This document shows, piece after piece, positions 24,901-37,082 of a stretch of 64,000 nucleotides of DNA; position 1 is the first letter of the stretch; the number at the start of each line of letters is the position of its first letter. The notes below the pieces were generated by a model, which saw nothing but the letters and a program-made list of their open reading frames with translations, did no database searches and had not been told where the DNA came from. The stretch is from Setoptus koraiensis (taxonomy: Eukaryota; Arthropoda), in contig CM106585.1 in assembly GCA_048013815.1 (NCBI GenBank), forward strand, positions 18,848,001 to 18,912,000. Direction: 5' to 3'. Made by a program: the position numbers and the translations under genes.

Positions 24901-27013
24901 TTTCCTATATTCACTATCTCCTTTCACTTGTAACTTAAGCTATCCTTAACTAACATTACTAGCCTATATCTTACTGATCAACTTATGTGAATAACTTCCT
25001 ACTATCATGGTATCATATTAACGACTCAACTCGCTGAATATAACTTTATTAAACTCGACACTGTTGACTCTAATCTATAAAACTACACATCTATCAACAA
25101 CTACATAAAAATATCAACTTGATAACTATCACTATAGTGCAATATCTAAACATCTTGTCGCCGAGTAAGTCTTGTGTTGCACACTCTACTTCTACCCTTT
25201 TTCTATTCAGACAACCATTTTATCTTTTGTCGACCATGACTAACATATTTTCATCTTCCTTCTTTATTTTAAACTTTAGTCGAGCTTCAGTCATTCGAGG
25301 TAGAGTAGTTCATTCGAAGCAGGGTATCATAGGAGTGAGAGTATCGATCGTGCAGCAAGTCAGTTTAGGAATAACACGTAAGTATTACACTTTTGCGAAT
25401 CTATAATCAAGTTTCAGAGCCGAGAATGTCTGAACTAACTTTACATATATTGTTTCAAAATTTACATGAATTATCAATATTTAAATGCAGTTACTAGAGA
25501 AGGTGGCTGGTTTGACATCATGGTCAACGGTGGAGGCGCTGTCACACTAGAGTTCAGGCGTGAGCCTTTCTTGACAGTCGAAAAGACTATTGCAGCTCCA
25601 TGGAATGAGATTGTTTTAATAGATCCTGTCGAACTGCAGCTGGAATCTGCCAGTAAGGATGTTAAATTCCAAAAGATACCGCCAATAACAGGAAATCCTA
25701 TATGCCCGGAGCACAACAATGAGCTCATGAAACCTGAAGTTTTAACACCACCTAAAGCATCAGCAAAACACATTCAGAAAAGTTCCATTGCAAATCAGAA
25801 ATCGTCAACAAGCGCTATCTTGAGGAACTCAAGGACCGTGCAACAATCAATTGTTCTACCAGGCACATCCGCTCCGGGTTCGAATCAGCAACCAATTCTG
25901 CTTTTGTATAACTCGAAACGAGCCAACGAATTCATGTCTACCATAGATTTACAAGTGACACCGACTGAACAAGAAATGAAGCTTCCCGACAACCTCAAAG
26001 CGGTTCATCTTAAAATAACAATTGAAGGGAATTTATTTGAGCAGGTCTTAGAACCTCAATCAAATCTTACTTTTACCTACGCCTGGAATAGAAGAAATGT
26101 TTACAAACAGAAGTCTTTTGGTCTATCAGTAGCAAGAGTATCTGTAGGTTATGAATATTTCAGCTGTCAGCAAATCATGTGGACTATGAAACAAGTTCAA
26201 CTACCTGGTCATGATATGTTAATATCTGATATTGGATCTCATTGGAATTTGAATATCCATCATCGTTATAACTATCACGATGCCATTTTGCATCGTGGAG
26301 ACGGGCAAAATTTTTATCTGAAACTCGATAAGCCACTATGGTCTGGTCAATCAAATGTACCGGTCATAAACAAGCAGGGAGAGTATGAAATACCGTCGCC
26401 TGATAATAGCGATGAATTGCTTATATTTAATAGAAATGGCTTGCATATAGCTACAAGGGACGTATCCGTGGCTGGTACAACATCAACATTAGCAACGGTT
26501 TTGAACTCGGCTCATCAGCAAGTCGATAGCAATGGTCACAAAAATAAATACACCTTCACCTATGATGTTAATACCTCATTTGGGCGTCTATCCTCTGTAA
26601 TAGACTCAACCGGAAATAAGATCTACATATTGAGAGATGGACATCATAATGTCAAAACAATCGACACCACTTTAGGTGGTAAATGTCAACTCGAGATCAC
26701 CAAGAATGGCTTGCTTCTTTCTATTGTGACCAATAATCTACGCCAGCAATCTTCCATCCAGAATGAGACAAAATTCACTTTCGGCTATTACACTGATGGC
26801 GGTTTGTTAAAACAGAGTTATGATGCAAATAGCGGTGATACTTATGAGTTTAGCTATGACGATTTTGGACGTGCCCAAAGTATAACACACAAGGATAGAA
26901 AGAGTTCAACAGTAACTGAGTGTCCGATCAGTACTAGTATGCACACAAATACCATAAACAGCGCCAACAGCAAACAATTGGATTGCCATGAGTTAGTTTT
27001 GGATGAATTTTAA
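21932..27013 (+). CDS. Truncated teneurin-like type II membrane protein
   Basis: Teneurins are cell-surface adhesion receptors for axon guidance and synaptic partner matching. I read four exons: 21932-24533, 24655-24862, 25280-25377 and 25491-27013. All junctions have GT..AG, the phases agree, and the product is about 1476 aa. Order: Asn/His/Gln/Ser-rich cytoplasmic part (1-425), one membrane segment (about 429-451), seven EGF-like repeats (about 618-866), the teneurin DGLIDC/DSECC segment, a TTR/carboxypeptidase-regulatory-like domain (IRGRVV, then WFDIMVNGG), an FN-plug-like segment (SVGYEY), then a few YD-type repeats and a stop. Ordinary teneurins have about 2700 aa; the NHL propeller, most of the YD shell and the C-terminal domain are absent from the genomic sequence. 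The ATG at 21932 is the first after an in-frame TAA at 21884. Family is certain; whether it is Ten-a- or Ten-m-like is not. Confidence 0.88.
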
Positions 27014-27201
27014 ATCAAAACTTGCACTTCGAACAAGCAACTATACTTAAGCCAGCTTGATAAAATCAAACATCGTACATGCTATCTGGATAGCAAATTA
27101 ACGAGAAAGGAATGTGATATACTATTGTTATAAATTATTATTATTATTATTACTATTACAGAGTGGAAGTTTGAAATTACCTTTTGAGAACTTCTTTGCT
27201 A

Positions 27202-27207
27202 AATAAA
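27202..27207 (+). terminator. Poly(A) signal of the teneurin-like gene
   Basis: AATAAA about 190 nt after the teneurin stop codon, in AT-rich DNA. Its place fits a normal 3' end and supports the stop at 27013 as the true gene end. Confidence 0.55.
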
Positions 27208-28589
27208 ACAAATTATACAAATTATTCATCTTGACTCTCCTCATTTAATTGTGCAACATGCTTATTTCACGTGTTGCGTCAGCGTCAACGATTCTGTGAG
27301 ATGCCATATGTGTTTGATAACTAATCTTGCATATTCCATCGTTGAATATTTTTGGGTTCAGGCTCGTGTGCCCGACTTTTGTTGGTCTGTCAATGAGTGT
27401 CATGAGTTGTTGTGTGTGTTCGTACAACGATTCACGTAACTCGAATCAAGTTAACCAAATACTAAATTGGCGCATTCAAAGCTGCCTCTGTTGTTCGGTA
27501 ATCCTACGTGGTTAAGGTAGGAGATCCTCGAGGACATGAAAGTGATAAAGACTGTAAGCAAAAATAATTTGTTGAAAATCGGAGTATCAGCCTCGTTCCT
27601 ATGTTATATTACTCAGCATCGATAGCCCAGTAATTTTAAATTATTTATATTGCATAGTATCATTATTGCAAGTATTTCAAAAAACGTGGGTTTAAGAATA
27701 GCGTATTCTTTGAGCTCTCAATCTGGAGAGTTCAGAAAAGCTATAGTTGGGTCAATCTGAGTGTCACACTAAAGAGGTTTACCTTGTAAGACACTTCATA
27801 ATAACAAGCCAAGCAGCCTTCAAAACAAACAACTGATGACAACAAAACCAAATACAAAAGTTGGGGAGCCCGTTCGATTTTGGAGAATTAATTCCATATC
27901 GTAGCACCTTGCTTCATCTATCAGGGATCTACTTGAGGATTCCATTCGTATTGTCTGTTGTCTTCGTTAACTTACTTACCAGGAGCTAGCAATTAATTTA
28001 AGCCCCATGTTTTCAGATGTGTATCAGATTGATTTTATTCGATCGGCGCTCTGCATGATCCAAGTTCGAATAGTCCAAGTTTTACTGCTAAAAATTTTCG
28101 ATTCGCGCGCCAATTCTCTGAGTCACTCGTGATGTGTTCGTTTCGATGGTGCATCATAAAAAACAACAACAGAAGCACTAACAAGCATAATAAAGCATCA
28201 ATAGAGAAAAAGTCTGCGTAAGTTCGATTCCACTATACTTTCTATTATTGCATACAGCACCAATCTCTGCTCTTCGGATCATCTATAACCTACAAAGTAC
28301 ACACATGGATTCTTTGTAACAAGTCGAGTGATTGTCTTGGAATAGTCGTTTTTATTTACATCGACACCAACGCAGTTTTCTTTTTTCTATATTTTATTCT
28401 TCATGAGAAAACCTATTCCCCCCGCGGAACAAGCCACTCACATTATGATATTTTTCTTCGATCAAGATCTATGAAACGCAAGATTATTAGCATCATCCGG
28501 CCGAGATATCGAAATTGTTCTCTTGTGACTACGCACTTACAGAAATTCATGACACACTTTAAATACTCGAGACCACAAGATATCTAAGA
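27208..28589. other. Intergenic, teneurin to calpain
   Basis: No supported gene. The stretch should include the calpain promoter and 5' untranslated region. I see no repeat of note. Confidence 0.5.
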
Positions 28590-31500
28590 ATGAGCTGGTT
28601 CAATTCATTGGTAAGCAATTAATTAATTGGCTAAGCAAGCTTTAGCATAACTATTACTATACCTCTTATGATGTTGTGTCACCATTTATCTATTGATGAT
28701 GATGATCTAAAAGCAACCAAACCAAGCCGCAGAGAATATTTATCTAACCCGGCTAATGGAGCGTTTGAATTGTTTCTGTGACTCAATATTACTACACGCA
28801 AGGCCCTTTCATTCTGTCACAATTAATAATCAAAGCACACGGATACCTCTGCTCTGTTTCACTAGAATACTATCGCTCCAAGCCTCTACGTCTAGTGTCT
28901 TATCATATACTACCACTACTACTCCTACTGCCGCTTCTACTATTACTTCTATTGTTGGATGACAGTAACATCTCAACTATACGGAACGCTCCTTCTCGGC
29001 ACTTAGCGCTCCGTCAAAATAATGAGATTTAACTGAGATATTGTTGAGACAACACACATGTGTACCAATAGCCAAGCGCAAGAATTGAGTTCCAGTTGTA
29101 ACCATTTTTGAAGTTTCAATCATTCAATGCTACTAGAGATAACGAGAGAAATCAAATGATGGACTACTACAATGAACCCATTATCTATAATGTTAGTTCA
29201 TGGCATCAACTTTTGTATTCACTCACCTAACTGACTGTAATATACTCATTACAAGTGCTTTTCACAAATAGCCCATTACCTAAATTCACTCTGTGCATGT
29301 CATCAATCTCTTAACCGAACATAAGTTCATCAACCAATAATATTGCATGATACAGCCACTGACCACAACAATTATGGCATGTTCTTCCCCCGACCTCTCT
29401 ACACAGCGCATGTTTAACAATGATAGAAATGTAGATTTGTCCGGTAGACATCTCCAAGAGCCCCTAGTAATGACAATGATAAACCTAAGTAACTGACACC
29501 GAAATGTTTTGCACATTTTTCAACAACTAAATTACTAATAGACTCCCTCTCTTGCAATCTCACTCGCATCTCTAGCTGGGAGATCCCAAATCTGGAACTA
29601 AGGCCCCAGTAATTCAAGATTATGCCTCTATTAGAAATCATTGCCTTAATAATGGGATATTATTTGAAGATCCCGTATTCTCACCAGAGGCAGCTGGCTC
29701 AACAGCCAAAAGAAGAGACTGTGAATGGCTCAGGCCTGGTGAGATCAGTCAGCGACCAACATTTATATCATCGGGTGTATCAAGATTTGATGTCATCCAG
29801 GGAGAGCTTGGCGACTGTTGGCTTATAGCTGCCACTGCAAATCTCAGCCTTAATCAGAGATTGTTCTCTCGCGTAGTGCCCACAGACCAATCTTTTGAAC
29901 GCGGTCAATATTGTGGTGTATTTCATTTTAGATTTTGGCAATTCGGAAAATGGGTAGACGTGGTGATCGACGACCGTCTTCCAACAATGGATGGTAAACT
30001 ATTGTTCGTTCGAAGTAGCGATGAAAACGAATTTTGGTCATCATTATTGGAAAAAGCATATGCTAAATTACACGGCTCATATGAGGCCCTCCGGGGTGGT
30101 ACCACATGCGAAGCTATGGTCGACTTCACTGGAGGACTGACGGAATACTTCGAAGTACAATCAGCCGAGTGTCCACCAAATTTGTTCAATATTATGTTGA
30201 AGGCATTTGAGAGACAGTCACTCATTGGTTGCTCTATCGAAGCTCAGGACGAGTCTCAACGTGAAAACGAACTACCCAATGGATTAATAAAAGGTCACGC
30301 CTATTCTATAACATCGGTCATAAATTTACCATATGAAGGACGTCACATACCAATGCTCAGGCTCAGAAATCCCTGGAGTGGGACCAGCGAATGGAATGGC
30401 GCTTGGTCTGATGGGTCTTCTGAATGGCACGGAATAAGAGACTATGAGAAATCTCGTTTGGGACTCACTTTCGAAGCTGATGGTGAGTTTTGGATATCCT
30501 TTCATGACTTTAAGCGCAACTTCACCAGAGTCGAAGTATGTAACCTTGGACCAGACGCTTATGATGATGACAAACAAAGGCAATGGCATGTTCAAATGTT
30601 TGAGGGCTCATGGGTGGCAGGTGTCAGTGCTGGTGGTTGTAGAAACAATCTCAACACTTTTCATCTAAATCCTCAATACATATTCTCGCTCGTTGATCAT
30701 GACGAGGGAGATAGTGAATCTTTGTGCACCTGCATCGTAGCTCTTATGCAGAAGCATCGTAGATCAAAATACAAAATGGGTTCGGATCAATTAACGATTG
30801 GATTCGCCATTTATGAATTGAAAGAAGGCAGTTACCAGAAAGAACCCGTAGGATACTCTGCACCTCAATTCAGGCGCCAACTTTTGACTCTAGACTTCTT
30901 CAAGTATAACTGCTCAGTTGCGAGAAGTCCAACATACATCAACTTGAGAGAGATTAGTGCACGTTTCAGATTGAGACCTGGTACTTATTGTATAATACCT
31001 TCAACATTTGATAAAAACGAAGAGGGCAATTTCATATTACGTGTATGGACAGAGACTCCAACTCATAACGCGCATGAAAACGATGTCGATCCCGCTTTGT
31101 ATCCCGCCGTGGATCCTGTCGTGCCTCCGCAACCAGCACCAGCACCTACGCCGACACCGGCCTTACCAGATCAACCATCCTACCCGGCATATCCAACACC
31201 GGCCGATCCCAAACCGAGCTATCCCACCCCACCCGCACCTTCGTATCCCTCGTATCCATCATATCCATCATATCCATCATATCCGTCTCAACCAGGTCTA
31301 CCTGGCTATCCTCAACTACCAACGGATGGAAATGGATTCAGCTATCCAACGTTACCTCAAGAACCTATCATCAAACCAGCTGTCGCACCAGAACCACCCC
31401 CGGGTCCGCGCTACCCTGATATAAATGTTAGTGAGGTTATATCAACCATACAAACAATAATCAATGTTCTAACGATGTGCTGGACGACTTTTCAGAAGAT

Positions 31501-32242
31501 GCAAGCATCGACAAGTCCTAGCGGATACCCTAATAATAGGGGTGGTGTTTTCAACGAAAATATAAGCTATTCCACAGGCTACAGAACTCACGCTGAGAGA
31601 AAAGATCCAGACGAATTTTTCAAGAAAGTTGCCGGCGACGACATGGAAGTTGACGCTCACGATCTTCGAAAAGTATTGAACACTGCCTTAAAGAAAGAGT
31701 TCAATTTTGAAGCTTTTACACTAGAGACTTGTCGCTCGTTAATCGCACTCTTAGACGAGGATCATTCAGGTAATCTAGAACTGGTGGAGTTCAACAAATT
31801 ATGGAAAGATATACGACTGTGGTGCAATATATTTATGAAGCATGACATTAATAAGGATCATTGTATTGATGCATCCGAACTTAAAGAATCGCTGAGGGAA
31901 GCGGGTATTCAAGCTAATCGAGTATTGCTGACTGATCTTGTGCGACGATACGGAAATGTAGAAAAATTCACTCATGGTAAGCTACAAGTGCCACAAGTTG
32001 TTCGATCGCTATCCTTTGATGCTTTCGTCCATTGTTGCGTAAAATTGAAAACAATAATATCGTACTGGGAGATGCAAAGAAAGAAATCACCAGTCAGACA
32101 TGAGATGCATCATGTCAGGTCAGCGGACAAATCTTCGATGAAAGGAAAAATGCGCATGATAGACAGCGAGGACGATTTAGATGGAATAGACGCAGCCTCA
32201 TTCACTCTGGACGAATTTGTCACTCGTGTTATGTACTCATAG
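28590..32242 (+). CDS. Calpain, calcium-dependent cysteine protease with EF-hands
   Basis: Classical calpains cleave cytoskeletal and signalling proteins on calcium rise. I propose a 21-nt first coding exon (28590-28610, MSWFNSL), an intron 28611-29575 (GTAAGC..CTCTAG), and one large exon to 32242, giving about 895 aa. The conserved start APVIQDYASIR confirms that the frame extends well upstream of any internal start. The protease core has Cys88 in QGELGDCWLIAA, His248 in KGHAYSIT and Asn272 in LRNPWSG, so the triad is intact. A C2-like beta-sandwich domain follows, then a proline/tyrosine-rich linker (genomic about 31080-31430, with YPS units), then a penta-EF-hand domain with calcium loops DEDHSGNLELVE and DINKDHCIDASE. 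Overall closest in layout to arthropod CalpA/CalpB. The first exon is inferred from splice signals and phase only. Confidence 0.92.
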
Positions 32243-32551
32243 TAAATGAACTCTAATAAGTATTAGGATTTTTGCGAATCTCAACTTAAACTCTCTTTAC
32301 ACTCATGTTCCATGCATTGAGAATCACTGGGATGATGCAATCGTTGAGAAACCCAAGCAATATGGCTTCTTTATATACTAACATTTAATCAAAAGGACAA
32401 GAAAGTTTTCTCTTCATTTACCAATATACGTTTGCAATTTCATACCTCAAATTAGTATCCTATAAGAACTCGTTATGTTGATGCTATTTTTATTATCATA
32501 TCAGTTGACAATTACAACTTGGTATCATATAAATTCATCACTGTTACTATG

Positions 32552-32557
32552 AATAAA
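32552..32557 (+). terminator. Possible poly(A) signal of calpain
   Basis: AATAAA about 310 nt past the calpain stop, inside the gap shared with the convergent neverland gene. If used, the calpain transcript ends close to the neverland 3' end (its own candidate signal lies at 32623-32628). Confidence 0.4.
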
Positions 32558-32622
32558 GAACCTAATGCGAGAGCTATTAACACTAATTTTTATGCTTAAT
32601 TATTGAATGTGCTACTAATCAA

Positions 32623-32628
32623 TTTATT
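32623..32628 (-). terminator. Possible poly(A) signal of neverland
   Basis: TTTATT on the plus strand, that is AATAAA on the minus strand, about 31 nt past the neverland stop codon. Confidence 0.45.
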
Positions 32629-32658
32629 ATACTCCTATCCTAATGGTTCGTCGACAGT

Positions 32659-34164
32659 TTAAAACGACAAGGCCTCCTGATCAATCACCTTACATGTATT
32701 ACTCGATGTGATACATTCTTCATCGGTGTAGAACTGTTTATACCATCTACGAAATTCCTTAATAGTTTTGTCTTCAGCCACGAACAGTGGATTTTTGGTG
32801 TTCTTCTTATGATTCCAAATGTAAAAGTCTCTCTCGATCTATAGCATTTGTGGGGTAACGTTAGTTAGATTATTAGTGTAAATAATTCCATACGACCAAG
32901 TCACTTTGTGGCTTTTAGCTAATCATTTACTCACCATCAAAATTTCACCGTATAGAACCCATTTGCTCATGAAAAATTGAAACCAATTCTTTTTAGTATA
33001 TATGTTCTGGCAATACTTTACGCGGCGGCCACCAAGTGGTATGCCATTCATGGTAAGAACGCCTTTTCCATAGAGATTAGAATCATAGTAGAGATTGACT
33101 TTAGCCGGTCCAATCTGGTGTGCTTCAACACAAATATCAAACACTCTAAAGTTGAATACTCTTATCCAGGAATTCAGTATCATTTTAGCTTTGTGATTTT
33201 CCGTGTCAGATGGCTGCCATTTAGGATCCCAACAATGACGAATGTATTTTTGCAAGAAACCTAAAGCTTGTAGATCAGGTAAATAGCCGCCAAACAAGAA
33301 AAGATCATTGTGTATGCCAGCAAAGTGGTTCATGTCTGCCCCGTTCTCATGCATGTCCCTCATATCTAAATTGCTAAGATGGTTAGATTTACCCGCTAAT
33401 ACCCAAGTTTTGTCAGCTATTTCCTTCACTGGTTGCAACCACCAGTTTGGTGATCTATTTTCACTGTGATGCCAAATATAAATATAATCATCGACCTCAT
33501 GACTGATCCATTTTTTCAATCTAGCATTTGCGGGTATCTTAGATTTGCTCTGATACGGTATACGCACGCACATACCATCCGAGGTCCGGAATGTCCACTT
33601 GTGGAATGGACACTCTATACAGGATTCATTTAGAATGCTGGTCATCTGACCTCCGATTCCGATATGGACTCCCATGTGTGGACAATACGCATCTAACACA
33701 CTAATTGTATTGTTCTCTTTGGACCTGGTAACGATGAGATCGCGACCCATCACCGACACTTCCTTTATTTGACCGGGCTTGATTAGGTTAGATTCGACAA
33801 TTGGTAGCCATCCATTGGGATATGTGAACGGCTTTTTTCTATCTATTTCATCATAGTCGTTGTCCATTTCCGCTAAACGCTTGCAATACTTTTCTGTGGT
33901 CATATCCTAATGATAAATGGTTGATTGTAAACAACAATTGGCTGAATTTCAACAATTTCGATTAAAATATCATCTCGTTCGACGAAATAGAATGAGCATA
34001 CTTACAAGGTAATAGTTTGTAGGCTTCATAATCTTGTAATGGAGGCTAGAGAATAATATGATTAAAACTAAAATCACTATTAATAATGTTGAATTGATAT
34101 CCTGTAGTTTATTCAAGAAACTTTCTGGCATTAAGCCAATCAATTGGTCTTGATTGAAACTCAT
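32659..34164 (-). CDS. nvd: Neverland/DAF-36 Rieske cholesterol 7-desaturase
   Basis: Neverland converts cholesterol to 7-dehydrocholesterol, the first step of ecdysteroid synthesis, on endoplasmic-reticulum-type membranes. Three exons on the minus strand, all phase 0: 34164-34006, 33906-32935 and 32838-32659, about 436 aa, the usual family length. Residues 25-41 form an N-terminal membrane anchor (LLIVILVLIILF). The Rieske cluster ligands are Cys128-x-His130 in CPHMGVHIG and Cys152-x2-His155 in CPFHKW. The mononuclear iron site lies in ENGADMNHFAGIH (His247, His252). The last exon carries the FYIWNHKK and RRWYKQFY segments expected near the C-terminus. The gene is convergent with calpain. 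Nothing looks broken, so the animal should be able to make 7-dehydrocholesterol from dietary sterol. Confidence 0.93.
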
Positions 34165-34435
34165 GATGGTTGTACAATTAGAAACTTGTGTCGATCTTGT
34201 TATTAAACCTATTTAGTTGTTTAACTACAATAGTAGTATCATGTCGATTATTAAAATGATGACAAACTTGAATGAAGTGTTGAAGAAGTCGGTACATCGG
34301 CTACTTTGGACGGCATGTGGTCTTGTTACCTAGACACTACAAATAAAATGACAATAATGTTAAAAGATATCAGCTGACCTCTGATGGATGCTGGTTGATG
34401 ATTTGCAGTGGAAACAACCAAACCAAAATCAAAAC

Positions 34436-34622
34436 TCGAATGTCAACGATAAGATGATAAATCATACAGGGGAAGGATAGCAGGTGCTTTTCCCTGTATG
34501 TGCAGATGCACAAACTCTTCCGAAGGATCTTCGCCGAAGATGCAGATTTCAAATGTTCTGCGCAGGGAAAAGCACTTGATATCTTCCCCGGTATGATTTA
34601 TCATTTTATCGTTGACATTCGA
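34436..34622. repeat. Long imperfect fold-back, about 60-bp arms
   Basis: Left arm 34436-34495 begins TCGAATGTCAACGATAAGAT; right arm 34564-34622 ends ATCTTATCGTTGACATTCGA-like on the opposite strand. About nine in ten positions pair. The 68-nt centre can pair further (CTTCCGAAG against CTTCGCCGAAG), so the whole 187 nt could form one hairpin. It lies about 270 bp upstream of the neverland start codon. It encodes nothing; peptide similarity between the two strands (IYHLIVDIR and IYHFIVDIR) is the mirror of the arms. It may be a small foldback transposon remnant or a hairpin RNA locus. Confidence 0.85.
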
Positions 34623-35815
34623 TTAGCGATTGTAAATATTTTACTAGATGTGTGCGGTTTTTCCGGACATGTGTCCAACATCGAATCAAGTTGTATCAGC
34701 TAATTATGTAATTAATCTCGAGTTTTTGTAAGCTTCTAGCCACATGCCTTTTACTTTTCTGATGAAAAACTATTACAATATTTCAGCCAGAACTTTTATT
34801 GGCGAAAAAGTGGGAGCCTCAAGTCCAGAAAACCGCGTACACACGTTGATTGAGGAGATGCTCAACTGGAGGTACTGTGAGAACTTTCAGTGGAAACTAA
34901 ATCCTCGACAAACTCTTTACCTTTTGACCATTAAACTGATAACCAAAAACAAAATTGGATGTTATTTGTTGGTTGTTCACAGTATCGACGAATAATAAGA
35001 TGAGGCTGAATATATCAGAAAACTCTTTATCTCTCTGTTACTTTAGATTTGATGCTGCTGGTTAAGAGATAATGATGCCGAATACGATGATCTCTGATAG
35101 TGATAGAGACTTTTGATGCGAACGATAGTTTAAGGCAAGTCAATCAGACAGCCGCAGGTAAATAGCAATTTGTGTAGTGACAAGAGCACAAAGAATAGAG
35201 ATTAAATAGTGACTATGTCGACGTGAACAAGAGAGATGGAAAGATAGATGGAAAGAGCGACATAGATACACACATACATCACCGTAGGGTAATCTCTCTT
35301 TCGGTGATTTTTGTATAGTCGCATCAATAAGAAATTGCTCACATGGTTGGTGTGTCTATCATTAATAGTCGCCTGATTTTATTAATCATGGAAGATGTTC
35401 GCTAGCTGAGACGATATAAGAAAGTTTTAGGCGTTACTCCATTATGAATGTTGAAAAGTGTTCAACTTGCAAAACCAACTCAACTTTTTATGTTTTTTGA
35501 TGAAAGTCTAGACTCTTTCTCTATCTAAAGTATGGTTGTTTCGGATTTCAATTTATACTGTTGCCGCATCAAGCTCTGCGAAGAAGCTCCTATGGTCTCT
35601 AATTCCAAAAGCAGTATATCATGACTGCCGTCATACAAGTACAAGCACCACCTCTACTTCAACGACAGCGACCACTTCTACTAATTCCATCATCAACAAA
35701 ACCGGCAACACCAACGCTACTAGGACTTCTCCTAGAGAAAGTTTGCTTTCCTGTGATGATCATTAAGCATTAAATTATGACGACAAGATGGCTAGCAACT
35801 CAGGATCAGAGCCGT

Positions 35816-35839
35816 TCTCTCTCTCTCTCTCTCTCTCTC
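35816..35839. repeat. (CT)n microsatellite
   Basis: Twelve uninterrupted CT dinucleotides, upstream of nothing obvious. Confidence 0.95.
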
Positions 35840-36086
35840 GCTGGGGCATTTCAATCCAGTTGATCAGGGTCGTCAGACCAACAACAAGTTTGTTGTTAAA
35901 GTGAACTTGAAAAGATATGATCAATGATTACGCTTGTGGCATAGCACGACTGCTACCGAGCGAGCTTCCTGGAGCTCGACAGATTTTAAACGTATGTGTA
36001 ACATGTGATAATGTGGACTAAAGAGATAACATTTTAATGTTTTGTTTGTTAACTACGCTACATAAAACTTGCCATAGAAATTGAAA

Positions 36087-37082
36087 TTAATTTCCAGTGG
36101 CTTTAAGGGCTTCATCTCGTTCTTCAATCAGTTCGTTAGTGGTGATTTCAATTTTAGCTTTAGCGAACTGGTCCAATTGGAAGCTCTCGTCAACCTTCCA
36201 CTCGTTCGACACGGGACAGATTTTGCAAGGCATAGAAAAGAAGAGTCCCTTCGGTACCCCATATTGACCTTCAGAACAGACGACCATCGAAACTGGATCA
36301 GAAGTGCCCTTGAACCAGTCGTGCATATGATCAGCTGCGGCCTTGGCAGCCGACATGGCCGATGATAGTTTTCTGGCTTGTATAACGGCGGCGCCTCTCT
36401 TTTGAACGAGCTCAATTAATTGCTCATCGTGCTTTAAGAAGGGCAGCTTTAGTCCGTTGTAGGAAGCCGAGCTAACGTCAGGAAATTGCGTTGACGAATG
36501 GTTGCCCCAGATGATAACATTCTTGACAAGATGGGCGTTGTCAATGTTGTTTTGCTTCGCCACTTGGTATGCCGCTCTGTGTTGATCGAGCCGGGTCAGT
36601 GCGGTAATATTTTTTGCAGGTATCTTTGGTGATGCATAATGAGATGCAATCAAAGCATTTGTGTTGGCTGGGTTGCCCACAACGAGTACCTTGACATTGG
36701 GCTTTGCGTGCTCAGCAAGGGCGAGTCCTTGAGATTTGAAAATCTTGACATTGGCCGCCAGCAAATCCTTTCGTTCCATACCCTCGCGTCTTGGCATGGA
36801 GCCAACCAAAAAGGCCGCTTCAATGTCTTTAAAAGCTGGTGCCTCCTCAACGTAGGCCTCAATTCCTCTGACGAGGTCGAATCCACAGTCTTCGATCTCC
36901 ATAACGACACCATCGAGGGCCGTCTTCATGGGAGGTATATCTAAAAGATGTAAAATGATAGGTTGGTCTTTACCGAATACGTCACCTCGGGCCACGATAG
37001 GTATGAGCGAGTAGGCGATCTGACCTGCGGAGCCCGTGATGAGAACACGAATTGGTGTCTTGTCTGATGTTGGTGAGGCCAT
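36087..37082 (-). CDS. Mdh1: Cytosolic malate dehydrogenase
   Basis: NAD-dependent interconversion of malate and oxaloacetate in the cytosol, part of the malate-aspartate shuttle. Single exon of 331 aa, matching the usual 330-335. The dinucleotide-binding start ITGSAGQIAYSL, the substrate loop GSMPRREGMERKDLL, NPANTN, LTRLDQHRA and the catalytic histidine in IIWGNHSSTQFPDVS are all present, as is ARKLSSAMSAAKA. The lack of a mitochondrial presequence and the MPRREGM loop mark the MDH1 rather than the MDH2 type. The start ATG lies in ATACAAAATGG, a context shared with WDR5 in this window. Divergent from NSMCE2, with about 750 bp between the two start codons, so they may share promoter DNA. No intron, unlike most animal MDH1 genes. 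Confidence 0.97.
   Translation of the reverse strand: MASPTSDKTPIRVLITGSAGQIAYSLIPIVARGDVFGKDQPIILHLLDIPPMKTALDGVVMEIEDCGFDLVRGIEAYVEEAPAFKDIEAAFLVGSMPRREGMERKDLLAANVKIFKSQGLALAEHAKPNVKVLVVGNPANTNALIASHYASPKIPAKNITALTRLDQHRAAYQVAKQNNIDNAHLVKNVIIWGNHSSTQFPDVSSASYNGLKLPFLKHDEQLIELVQKRGAAVIQARKLSSAMSAAKAAADHMHDWFKGTSDPVSMVVCSEGQYGVPKGLFFSMPCKICPVSNEWKVDESFQLDQFAKAKIEITTNELIEERDEALKATGN

Larger units (their letters stand above)
34165..36086. other. Intergenic, neverland to malate dehydrogenase
   Basis: No gene supported. It holds the long fold-back at 34436-34622 and a CT microsatellite at 35816-35839. Two open frames (34744-34995 plus, 83 codons; 35536-35766 plus, 76 codons) have no recognisable domain and I do not call them. 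Confidence 0.5.

Noticed and set aside
28205-28235. GTTCGATTCC word, like a tRNA T-arm.
   Set aside because: No matching D-arm, anticodon stem or acceptor pairing could be found nearby.
34370-34703. Similar peptides on opposite strands (IYHLIVDIR and IYHFIVDIR).
   Set aside because: They are read from the two arms of the inverted repeat, not from related genes.
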